Part shown: in pieces, positions 37,407 through 49,175 of the stretch
How positions within the stretch are numbered: position 1 is the stretch's first letter
Layout of the letters: each line of letters opens with the position of its first letter
NCBI RefSeq assembly: GCF_000203815.1
Contig: NW_004457695.1
Location: forward strand, 434,001-498,000
Length of the DNA: 64,000 nt
From: Cavenderia fasciculata
Lineage: Eukaryota; Evosea; Eumycetozoa; Acytosteliales; Cavenderiaceae
Direction of reading: 5' to 3'
Program-made: the position numbers and the translations under genes
The notes under the pieces: generated by a model
The model's database searches: none
Seen by the model: the letters and a program-made list of their open reading frames with translations, nothing else
Told to the model about the DNA's origin: nothing

Positions 37407-39321
37407 ATGAAAAAGAGTATCAGACCAACAACAACAACAATAGTATTATTATTATTATCATTATTATGTTGTTTAATCATTGTCACAAGAGGAGATGAAA
37501 ATAATCATTATTATCAATATGGTGAAGAGGTTACATTGTGGTATAATTCAATAGGACCTTTTAGAAACCCTCTAAAGTCTTGGTCATTTGATCATTTTCA
37601 ATCATGGTGTCTAACAGCAGATAGCGATTATAATAGTAATCAATTTAGAAAAGGTTTATTCTTTGATAGTTTGGCTCATACTCCTTTAGTATCAAGTAAT
37701 TTACCTATTTTATTTGGTGGTAAATATCAACATATATCTCTATTTTATACCTTTTTAAACTTATCTCTTTCTTTTTATAGTTTCAATGGAATCACCACAA
37801 TTTATATGTAATACAACAATCAATTCAAAAAATAAAAATGAATTGATAGATGCAATTGATAATGAATACATGTATCATATGTATTTAGATAGTTTATCAA
37901 TGATTGGTAGATTAGGTGGTAAAGATAAAGATAAAGATAAACAAGATGGTTATTATTTATTTTCAAATAGAAAATTATTAATTTTACATAATGATCATCA
38001 AGTAGGTTTGATATATTCTCTTTCTCTTCTTTTGTTATTAATACTCTTTATTTTCTATTTCTAGATTGTGGGAATAACATTGGTAGGAACAAAACCAATT
38101 TATTTAAAAGAAAAATTAAATATAACATTTAGTTATTCAGTTGAATGGTATGAATCATTTTCAAATTTTAATGATCGATTGGGATCTTTTACATTGGATA
38201 CAGATAATATAATGCAATTAGTATCTGCAATTAATAATATAATATTAATTATTGTATTGTTTATACCAATTGGTATCATTTATTATTCAAATCGAAAAAA
38301 ACCTCAAATTGTCAACAACGATGAAGAAATGGGTATCAACAATGGCAATGGGAACAATACGACTACTACTTTCTTATTAAATATTAAAGATTTAATATTA
38401 TTTTCAAGTTTTTTGGGAATTGGATTTCAATTTACTATAATATTTATGGTATTTGTTTTTACTTGTTTGATTGGATTACAATTTCAAGATAGTCATGTAA
38501 TGAATGTAATTGTATTTACATTTCCATTGGCATCAATTGGTGGTGGTATAATGGCTGGTGGTTATCTTGTTCGATCAAATCCAAATATTGATCAAAAGAC
38601 TCCGAGCATTATTTATTCATTATCACTACCAACTATATTGATTGGATTATTGACTGGTAGTAGAATATTTTTCCCACCCATCAATACTACAAGTCTATTA
38701 TTAGATTCAATTCAAAGTTTACTCGGTTCACTTTCAATATTATCAATATTTTGTATACCATTTTCTAATCTTGGTTATTATCTATCAACAAAAAGAAATA
38801 TTAGATTTAATTTTAAACTTTTTAATCATCATAATAATAATAATAGTCATACTACTACTACTACAAATCGTAGTACAAGTTTAATAATATTGTTGGCAGG
38901 GATTTTACCATTTTTATCTTTACACATGTATGCACAATTGACGTTATCCTATTTATTTGCTTACAAATCATTTCACATTGCATTAATCCATTCATTTGAA
39001 TTGATTGCATTTATCATTATAGTCATTCAAACAAATATTATCATCTCTTATTTTCTATTACAACAAAGTAATAATAATAATAGTAAATTATCATATCAAT
39101 GGAAATCATTATTATCAAGTTGGTCCGTTTCAATTTATTTATTTTTATATTCAATCATTTTCCTATTTAATCATACCGAAATTCGTGGATTCATTTCCAT
39201 TTTTTATTATTTATCAATTACAAGTACTCTTTCAATTTTAATTGGAATTATCTGTTCTTTTGGTTTTATAATTTCATCTTTATTCCTTCAATCAATTTTA
39301 AAATTAAAATTAAATAAATAA
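37407..39321 (+). CDS. TM9/nonaspanin family membrane protein (divergent)
   Basis: Exons 37407-37719, 37781-38001 and 38065-39321 join to 596 residues. It has a signal peptide, then the lumenal domain of nonaspanins: YGEEVTLWYNSIGPFRNP, a Cys-bearing FQSWCLTAD, YMYHMYLDSLSMIGRLG (family: YYFQMYxDDLPxWGFIG), YYLFSNRKLLI, and FSYSVEWYESFSNFNDRL before the first membrane span. About nine hydrophobic spans follow, with SFELIAFIIIVIQTNIIISYF and the end GIICSFGFIISSLFLQSIL, which fit the last TM9 helices. It is shorter and more diverged than the D. discoideum Phg1 proteins, and the usual Lys-x-Asp tail is replaced by LKLNK. Phg1 proteins act in phagocytosis, adhesion and sorting of surface proteins; the same is likely but unproven here. 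Confidence 0.85.
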
Positions 39322-39360
39322 AAAAAAGGTAGAGTAAAAGTAAATTATTATTATTTTATT

Positions 39361-42300
39361 TTAGAGATATTTTTTTAGAATTGTTATTGATTGATTATAT
39401 AATGATTGATTGATTGAATTATTTTTTGTTGTTTTTGTTGTTGTTGATGGACGAGGTAAAGATAAAATAATATTCATTTCATCTTTTGAAAGTTTTTTAC
39501 CAATTTTAATATAGGTCGATAGAACCATACAATTTGTCAAACCAACAATAATTTGATTTGATTTGAAATTAATTCTTTCAATATCTTTTTTGTTGTTATT
39601 ATTATTATTGAATAATTGTTGATTTAAAATTGATTGATGACAATGAGTGAGTGAAATTAATTTTGTTGAAATATTTGAATCCATATAAATTGATAATCCA
39701 AGATTTGCCAATAATAATTTTTCAATCCATTGACTTGTCAATACAATCAATTCTAATTGATCAATTGTTGAATCTGTAGTAGTAGTAGTAGTGGGACTAC
39801 TTCTTCTTTGAATTGATTGTATTGTATTTGATAAAATAGTATCAATTAATTTTACAACCAATATTAATTTATCTTTACTTGTACAAGATAAATCAATATT
39901 ATAAACTGTTGGATTACATGTAACAATTTTAATCAATGATGAATCGTCGACGATTTGTTGACCTTGGTGTTGTAATAAATTTTCAATAGATTCCAATGAA
40001 ATTGAAAATGTTGATGTTTGATTTGTTGTTGATGATAATTTATGATTTTGTAAAATATTTGATAAACCATTTAACATTTTCAATTCATTCTTTTCCCATT
40101 TTTTCATTTGATTTAAATGAATCAAGAAGAAATTTGAAATGGAATCAATTTGATTTGATAAATTTAAATCCAAATGTTTTAACAATTCGGTTATTAAATC
40201 TAATAATTGATCAAAATGATGACTTGGTAAACTACGATTAGTCAATAGACTTGAAATCCATGAAATAATTTCACTTGATACCAAATGATTTGCTCCTCCA
40301 ATACTACCACTTGCAATCGATGTTAACAATGTTAAAATAAACGATCTAATTTCAATTGTACATGTTATAGATTCAAACATTGAAATCAATTCTTTAATTT
40401 CAATCTTATTATTTATCTAAAAAATTAAAAAGAATTAATATATATTCTTTTTCTTTTCCTTTTTCTTTTTTCTTACATTGATTGATAATTTTAAAATCCA
40501 ACTAGTTAATATTGGATTATCAATAAATGATTTATAATCAATTAAAGGTAATTTTTTAATATTAAAAGATGTTGGTTTGAGTTGATAATAATCATAGAGA
40601 CCCTTTTTAACATTTTCATCAAATTCCTTTGTAACATTTGATTTGGTTGCTTCAAGTGATCGAATATAAAATATTGAATAAAATGTTGGAATTGGATTTT
40701 GTTTTAAATGTGAATAGAGTGATGTAATATGACTAATAATTGATTTGGCTGAATGTGAAATGAATTTAATATTATTATTATTATTATTACTATTATTACT
40801 GTTATTATTATCTCTATTAGTGATTGTAGATAGGAGTGAAATAGAATGTTTTCTAACTAAATTATCCAAACTAGAGAGAGAACTAATAATAAATGAACCA
40901 GGACCATTCATCAAAAAAGATTGTTTATCTTTAATATCTTCCAATACACTTTTGAATAGACGCAAAAGGAATGATGGATCGTATGGATATTTTGATTCCA
41001 ATTTGAAATTTTGGTCCAAGAGTGGAATGACAGTGGTCATGGTCATAGTTGCATTGATGGGATAATTGGTAACGGTGAATTTTAAAATCTCTTCATTTAA
41101 TAATGATCCAGTCAACAGTAAGGAATCTACACCAATTGTATGATTGTCATAGTTGGCACCAAATAGACCAATGGTAGAGTCGTTCAAATCTGGATTATGA
41201 ACTTCGTGTAAATAGACTATACGATAGAGCAACACATCAACTGGGTGAAGTGTACCTGCATAGGCTCGCATAATATTGTCAAAATGACTCTTGTCTACAC
41301 ACAATTCACTTGGGTCACCATTATACAAACTATATAATAAATGTGCCAATTGATAAGTCACTTGTTTGTCCTTGTTTTCATAATTGATATAATCTTTAAA
41401 AATATTGATTGATTGTTGTTTAAACAACAATTTAAATATTTTCTTGTAATTGATTGATACAGTTTGAGAGCTATTATTTTGGTTTAAAGAATCCAAAACA
41501 ACATTTAATCTTGCTAGTGAAGGAGAGATTAATTTTGGTTGATTTAAATTTTCAACCAATTGTTCAATAAAATGTTGAATATGTTTTTGATTTCTTTCCT
41601 TTTGAATAGATACAAAGAGGACAAGTGTTGAAATATTGGTTGTATGATTAGCCAATTTCGTGAAAAATGTATCACTCAATTGACCAAAAGTAGATGAAGA
41701 GAGTTGATTTAAATAATGATGATCAAAACTGTTTAAATGTTTTGCTGACAATTCAATTCCCAATGTTTTAATATCAGTTTCCATAGTTTCCAATTTATCA
41801 TATTTTGTAAATGATAATAATTTTCCTACCAAATTTGAAATCGATAAAGAAGAGGATGAAGAAGAAGAAGATTTGATCTTTTCCAATACTATTGATCTTG
41901 TTTGATTTGGTAAAGTTATACCATGAACAATAATAGATTGAATAATTGATATCCAATATTGATTATCTGAACCATTAACCAAGCTTGTCAAAGAATTTGA
42001 ATAATTTCCGATAAATTGATCCAATTGATATTGATTTAAATATAATATCAATACAGTTGTAATGACGGATTTAAACTTTTCAGATTTCTCCAACAATGTC
42101 GACAAATATTTGTTATTATTAAAAATAGTTGTAATCATATCAAAATGACAACATGATTGTGGATTTGAAATTGATTGTACCAATAAATGTAATATAGTTT
42201 GATCAATCAAACTAGAACAACTTTGATTATTACTATTTTGGATGAGAGAATTGATAATTTTTTCAAAAATGATTCTTGATTCTTGTTGATTTAATTGTTT

Positions 42301-45300
42301 GGTTGTAGTTGTCATGTTTTGATTTAATATTAAATTACCAATCAAGGTATTGAGATTAATATTATAATTTTCGACCAATTGATTAAATAATTGACTATTT
42401 TTAATTTCATTTCCTTGTAATAAACAATTAACTGCCAAACATAATAATCTAGAAATAAATCTACTACTATTCTTCTTTTTGTTATTATTTGTATCAACCA
42501 AAATATTACAAATACTTAGACAATTATTATAATCCAAATAATGAATTAAAAATTGAATTGCTTTAATTGATGGTTTCATTTCTTCCAAATCTTCATCATC
42601 CAAATCAATTTCAACATCCTTTTTAAATTGATTAATAATTTTAATTACAATTTCATAAATAATATTATTTTCAATATTTTTGTTAAAATGTAATATTAAT
42701 GTAATTAATCTTATTATATCTAAAATAAAATTAAAAATAAATAAATATAAGTACTTTGTTTTGTTAAGTTTGTTTTTGTTTTGTTTTGTTCTCTTACAAA
42801 AAGAATAATTTTGATTTAAAATATTTGATTGAATAAAATTAGATAACATAAATTGATCAATTAATTTTAAAGCAAGATTTGCACGAGTAGCGAGAAGAGT
42901 TGAAAAGATTGAAGAGATGATATCAAAATAAAATGATATAGTTTCTTGATTATTTTCCTTTTCAATCAATTCTCTGAGGATTGGCAAGACGATGGTCATT
43001 TGTCTTGGTGAAAGGTTGTTGATGGATTGACTGATGAATTGTTTGACTGGTGGCATTGAATCGTAAAATTGTTGAATATTATCAGATGATTCTATTAATA
43101 GATGGGAGAGGATGATGGTTACCGGTACTTTTTGTAAAATCAAATACATTTCCTTTTTATCAATCGACAAGGAAAAGAGATTTCCATTATCAATAGATTG
43201 CATAAATCTATTTAAAATATCAATTGAAGGGTTGAATTTTTTATCCTTGATATTCCAAAGTTGTTCAATATCAACAACTCCCAGATCTTTGTAATGTTGA
43301 CAATTTGCTCTTTTTAAAATATAATTATTTAATGTAGCCAAATAAGGTGGATTATTCTTATTATTGTTTAAAAAAGAATCTAAACAATTTTTATCAATTC
43401 CTTTGAATTGACCAGACATTAAATTTGATGCTAAACTATTATTACCACTACTGCTGATTAATTGAATTAAAGATAAAATAAAAGTTGAATGAATAGATGC
43501 CAATTGTAAAATACATCCTGCCAAATAAAGTGATTGATGTTGTTGGAGTGCTGAATTATTATTATTATTATTATTATCTTTGTTTTGTTGTTGAAGATTT
43601 CTATTTAAATAAACCAATGAAGAGAGGAGGACAGGACTAACAATGATTTCATTTAGATGATGTGGTTGAACAAGATTTGAAACTCTTTGACAAATATCGA
43701 CATATTCCAATTTATGCAATTCAGTTTCTTGAACCAATCCAACAAACATTTTAATATTATCCAATTGCTCTGCAACACTATAGGTAGGGTTGAATAATCC
43801 ACCAATCCAAATATCAATTTCATGATCCATTCCAAGGAAATAATTATTAATTGATAACAATTTAAATATCAATGAATGATATTTTGTTTTTAATTCATTC
43901 AATTTACAATTTTCATATAATCTTAAAACTAAATTTAATATTGATTCTAAATAAAAAAGTATAAATAAAGTTTCTATTTTTCTTTTTTGTTTCTTTTTTT
44001 TTTACCATTATTAATTAAATTTGAAGAAACTAAAGTAGGATTATGAAAAGATTTTGAATTTGAAACCAATTGAATAAAATCCATTTGAACACGAGCATCA
44101 GATTCCAAGAGGTATTTGAGGTCAAAAAGAGAGAGGGGGATCATTTCATTGGGTGCAATGTATTTGACATATTCATTGAGGATGGAAATGAATACACCAA
44201 AAATGAGTGGGTTGGCTTTATAAGTAGTGGCATTTAACTTGAAATTGGTAATTGGGATGATTCTTTCTTTGGCCATCGATGTTAGGTCATTGATGAAACT
44301 TTGGAATTGGCTTCGATCAACTGGTAGTGTCTTTGATGCAAGTTCAGAGGTCATCTCTGAAATGACAGCATTTAAACGACGCATATACATTAGATAAATG
44401 GTTGCCTGAGTATATGTGACAAATGGTAATTTTGCTTTAAGTGCTAAATCAAAATTAGCAATATTCTTTGGAACCAACATATTTAATAAAATGTTTGGTG
44501 ATTCTGGAATTGCTATTCTACTAAGAGTCATATTTGTTTGTTGTTGTTGTTGATTATATTTCCAAGGACATGATGGAATATGAAGAGAAAGTTCTTTTAA
44601 AAGACTTGATGTATCTGGCATGTAAAAGTAGTTGGGTGTGGCTGTTTGGATTGGTTGTGTGAGGAGTGGGTTAAAGGTGGCGAGGATGAGTTCTGGACAC
44701 GACTCGTAGGTGACATTGTAGAGTTGTTGGTGAGCTTGGAAACGAGTGGTGTTGAGTCGACTCACCAAACTCGAGATGGCGTTTGCTTCAGAGGACATGG
44801 TGTCGGTTGCTCTGAACCAGTGCCATGCCGATGTGCTGGGGAGTGGTGCAATACCACTTTCATGCTTGGTCACTACATTCTCGATGAACCGCTCGATCGA
44901 CCATCGAATGTCGTCGGGTATCTCGATACCGTCAAACACCGTACCAATCTTGCCCATAAACTCGCTGTTAAAGAGTGTGAGACGTTGGTGACGCGACAGG
45001 TAGCGCCCCGTGTCGGCAAATGGTGTGCTCACGACATACTGGTCGAGCGTCTCAACCACATCACACACAATGTTGTAATGGTCATAGTTCATGTGCTTGA
45101 CATACTTTCTGAAATGTTTCGAGATGATGGTGTTGGTCAATCTCGAGTTGGAGTGTTTGATAAACGCCAGCATCAGTCTCAGTGCAAACGGTCTGCCCGT
45201 CAAATAGGCACCCACCGTCGACACTTGGTTGAGAATCGAGTTGAACCCCTCTGAATCAAACGGAAAGATGGATATGATGAGTTTAGCCAATTTCAACGAA

Positions 45301-46143
45301 TGTCCAATAATCGATGTATACAATCTCAACGTATTGATCACCAATGGTACATCTGAACTCTCTCCATCTCCTCTATGTATACCTTGAACTATAATTGATT
45401 TTAATTCATTCATTCTATTTTCAAATATCTACAAAAGAAAAAAGAAACAAAAAGTTAGGCACACATATATTCATTCTATATTTAATCTTCTTCTTCTTCT
45501 TACTGATTCAGCTAAATTGATTGGTTGTACAATAGCACTACTTGTATTTGTCTTTGTACTTGTACTAGTTGCAGTCTTCTTTTTTTGATGGTCTGTGACC
45601 TGGCCAGGTCTATCATTGACAGTGATAATGATAGCTAACAACTCGAATAGGACAGGTTTGATGGCAACGTAGATTTGAGGTTTATCATTACACTGATCCC
45701 AGATGTGAAAGAGTTCAGAGCATGCTGGAGAGTATGCGAGGTAGTTAAAGAGTGGTTTAAAGACTGGGTGTTGGTAGTTGGGTAGATGCGACCATTGTGG
45801 TTGTTTGGGGGACTCCTTTTCACTACGCACAAGATGAATCATCGATTGCAATGCTCTTGTTATATCGTTTAGACGCAATGATGTAATCATATCGATAAAG
45901 AGTGTATGTGTAAGATCTTCAACTACATTTTGTTGTTGTTGTTTACTCGATAGTGCTAATGCTGCATTCTCTGCTTGATCTTTACTCTTTTTAATCTAGA
46001 ATAAATATTATTATTACATTGTTATAGCATAGCAATGAATGAATGAATGAATGTTAACTTAAGTTTTTAAAAGTATGTATATATTTCTCTTTCTAGATGC
46101 ATACCTGAGACAAATGTATATTCCTCCTTGTTTTTCTCTCCAT
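39361..46143 (-). CDS. urb1: URB1/Npa1-like nucleolar pre-ribosomal protein
   Basis: Six exons, 46105-46143, 45504-45995, 44006-45428, 42798-43946, 40477-42719 and 39361-40416, close to 2133 residues (human URB1 about 2270). The N-terminal region has YLAYSPACSELFHIWDQC, LRLYTSIIGHSLKLAKLI, YLTGRPFALRLMLAFIKHS and HQRLTLFNSEFMGKIGTVF, matching the Npa1 domain pattern. MDHEIDIWIGGLF in the middle corresponds to the 'ExDxWL' segment of URB1. The C-terminal part (PIPTFYSIFYIRSLEATKS, LPLIDYKSFIDNPILTSWIL, ISMFESITCTIEIRSFIL) fits the NopRA1 region. It consists of alpha-helical repeats throughout. The protein is nucleolar and needed for early 60S pre-ribosome folding. The intron at 42720-42797 is 78 nt with no in-frame stop, so keeping it would still be translatable. 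Assignment is from motif order, not from a search. Confidence 0.75.
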
Positions 46144-46626
46144 CGTTGCTCTCACTCTCTAGAACAATCTATTCCTCTGATCTGCAAATGGTGGTTGGTA
46201 TGTATAATTTTTCGTCGTTCGTGTATGTCATTTTTATTTTAAAAAATAAAAATAAATAAATTTTTCTTTAATTTAGGTGAACATTTTTTTCTAATATTTG
46301 ATACTTCTCACGCTTGCAAGTAGTATTTACTTTTATTTTCTTTTCATAGTTGTTCTAACAAATATTTAATGATGACAGCAGAAATGATGATCGAAATATT
46401 AAATATATTTGGCAAATCATATAGTTCCTAGAGTAATTAATTAAAGCATTAACATCGCGATTGTCATTTGACTTTATTTGTTCACCCATCAATATTAATA
46501 TTAATTGTTAACTCTGTAAATATACTATATATAAATTTAAATTTTATCCAAACAATCATCGAAGCCATGCGCACATTAAAAAATGCATCAAATAATTTTA
46601 TGAAGATTGCTAAATAAAAGAGAGAG
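46144..46626. other. Divergent promoter region
   Basis: 483 bp between the URB1-like gene (minus) and an ankyrin gene (plus). AT-rich; no RNA gene or strong motif found. Confidence 0.35.
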
Positions 46627-49068
46627 ATGTCAAACGTATATACTAGTATTAGTAACTATTATATTTCATCTTTAACAAAAAGAGTTAATTTCATTGATCT
46701 ATTTAGATCAATAGTCATCAGAAAAGAGATATTCAATCAAATCGGTCTATTGCGTTCGATATTATCATCATATTTAAAAAGGTATAACAAAGGAAGAGAT
46801 ATAATCAAACTATGGGATATTGGAATGATATCAAGGTATGCATTACCATGGCACTTTGTTAAACATTATCTACCCAATGATTGTAAAGAGATCAACCGGT
46901 ATATTAGATATCAAGCAATCAACAAGTATGCAGCCCATCCAAATGCAACTGTTGACACATTACAACATCTTATTGAATGGTCACCTGATGTCTATTTTGT
47001 TGGTGATTATCTAGACAAGACCGCAATCCATGGAAAGGTGGATATATTAAAGATGATTCATCAAAGATATCCAAATACTTTTATTCATTCAAATTTGTCT
47101 GTTGAAGGTGCTGCAAATAATAAGAATGGTCATTTGTCGATCATTCAATTGCTACATTCAATCGATAATCAAGGAATCCCTATATTTACAACTGAAGTAA
47201 TGGATAATGCTGCTAAAGTAGGTAACCTTTCTCTAGTTCAATGGTTACATCAAAATAGAAGTGAAGGTTCAACAGAGAGAGCAATCAATTATGCATCTGA
47301 AAATGGACACTTTGAATGTGTAAAGGTATGTATATAATCAAATAGAATTTAAAATCATCATGTCATGACTGGTACAATTAAGATTAATCATTTATTTGAT
47401 TTATTTTTTATTAGTTTCTTGTAGAGAATACAAAAGAAGAAGGGACGGAAGAGGCAATAGATATGGCTGCATCCAATGGACATTATGATATTGTTCAATA
47501 TTTACATCAACATGATTATTTGTGTACAACTAAAGCCATGGATGGTTCCGCTGAAAATGGACATGTTAATATCATAAAATACCTTACAGAGAATCGTACT
47601 GAAGGATGTGAGAATGCATTGAATTTAGCTTCAAAAAATGGTCATTTTAATTGTGTAACTGTATGTATAACTTTAGTATTACACAATAAACTTCATCTTA
47701 CTAATATGAGCTGTTTCCACAGTATTTATGTCAAAATATTAAACAAAATGAAGAGTGTATTCAAGATGCTTTGGTTATTGCATCTGAGAATGGTCATCGA
47801 TCAGTAGTTGAGTATTTATGTGATTACCAAACTGGTGATGGCAGTGATGAATTTAAACTTTTAAAAGAGTCTCATTTATCAATTATCCAGACTTGTACAA
47901 CCAAAGAAATGGACAATGCTAGTTTAAAGGGTGATTTAGATTTATTAAAATTACTTTATTCTCAAGGAGGAGTATACTCTAATGAAATTGCTGAATTGGC
48001 AGCTATCAATGGTCATTTAAATGTATTAATTTGGATAGACAACACTATCAACGATACCAAACTATTTACACAAAAGGTAATGGATGTTGGAGCTACAAGT
48101 AATATCAATGTTGTAAAATGGTTACATCAAAATCAAACACACCAAAGTTTCTCTAGAGATTCAATAGAATATGCATGTTCTAGCGGTCTTTTAGATATTG
48201 TACAATATCTAATTGAAAATACAACTACTAAAAGTACTACTGTTGGATGTATCAGAAATGCCATTTTTGAAGCTGGTAGACAGGTCATTTAGAAATCGTT
48301 CAATATCTCTTGACTTTAAGTCAATCATACTCTGATGATCTCTTTACAGCAGCTCAATTTACTTCATTTCTACAATATTCATTGGGGTATCCTATGGTAG
48401 CTCAATATCTCTTTACCACCGACAACTATAGTAATCAATTTGTGTATCGTGTTGAAGATCTAATATCAAGTATTGCATTACATGGATACCTCGAACCTTT
48501 ACAATCTATTCTCTCCAAACAAAATGACCCAAACTTGGTTGTAAAAGTGAATGGATTCCACCATTTCTTTATGTTTTCATTCCTCTATCACTATTATTAC
48601 GTTGATCAACAACTACCAATTGAAAAGGAAGTAAAGACACTGTTTCAAAGGTCATCTAGATATTTGTCAAACATTGATTTATTGTATAGGATGGGATTAC
48701 GACCAGATAAAAGGGCACTCATATCGTCATATACCAAGGGTCGTTTCTCAGTTGCCTATTATCAAACTGAAAAGTGGGACAGTGATGGCGATTCCGAAAC
48801 ATTTTTTGTTGACAGTTATATCGATTGTCCAACCATGATGGCCTATTTACACAAAAAGAAAGGAATAGATTTTTCAAGATTTTTGGTATTTGCAGCCATG
48901 AATGGTCAATTAACAATACTTAAAGTATGTACATTATTTAAAAAAAGAAAAGATAATAGTTTGATAACATTCTTTCATCCACCCATTTTTGTTGATTTCC
49001 ACCTACTACCACTATTTTAGTTCCTCTTTGAAAAGTATCCAAACAACTTTGCTTGGATTCTGAGATAA
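46627..49068 (+). pseudogene. Ankyrin-repeat gene with one frameshift, paralogue of 23451-26129
   Basis: Exons 46627-47325, 47415-47660, 47723-48924 and 49021-49068. The first two join in phase 0 like those of the paralogue, and the first 200 residues (GRDIIKLWDIGMISR to IEWSPDVYFVGDYLDK) are nearly the same. In exon 3 the frame breaks near 48275-48280: before it reads IRNAIFEAG, after it TGHLEIVQYLLTLSQS, so a single missing base explains the break. Without it exon 3 would be a multiple of three. The part after the break (GFHHFFMFSFLYHYY, YLSNIDLLYRMGLRPDK, TMMAYLHKKKGIDFS) matches the paralogue's C-terminal segment. The last exon is short (FLFEKYPNNFAWILR). It may be a young pseudogene or a sequencing error in a working gene of about 730 residues. 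Confidence 0.75.
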
Positions 49069-49175
49069 ATAAATAAATAAATAATTATTTAACATCAAAA
49101 AAAATACAAATACAAAAGAAATCAAGTTTTGAAGATCATCTTCATCATTTTTTTTTATATTAAAGTAGTACTACT

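Noticed and set aside
44646-45254. 202-codon frame on the plus strand
   Set aside because: Antisense of a G+C-rich, well-conserved part of the URB1-like gene; no ATG-led domain pattern.
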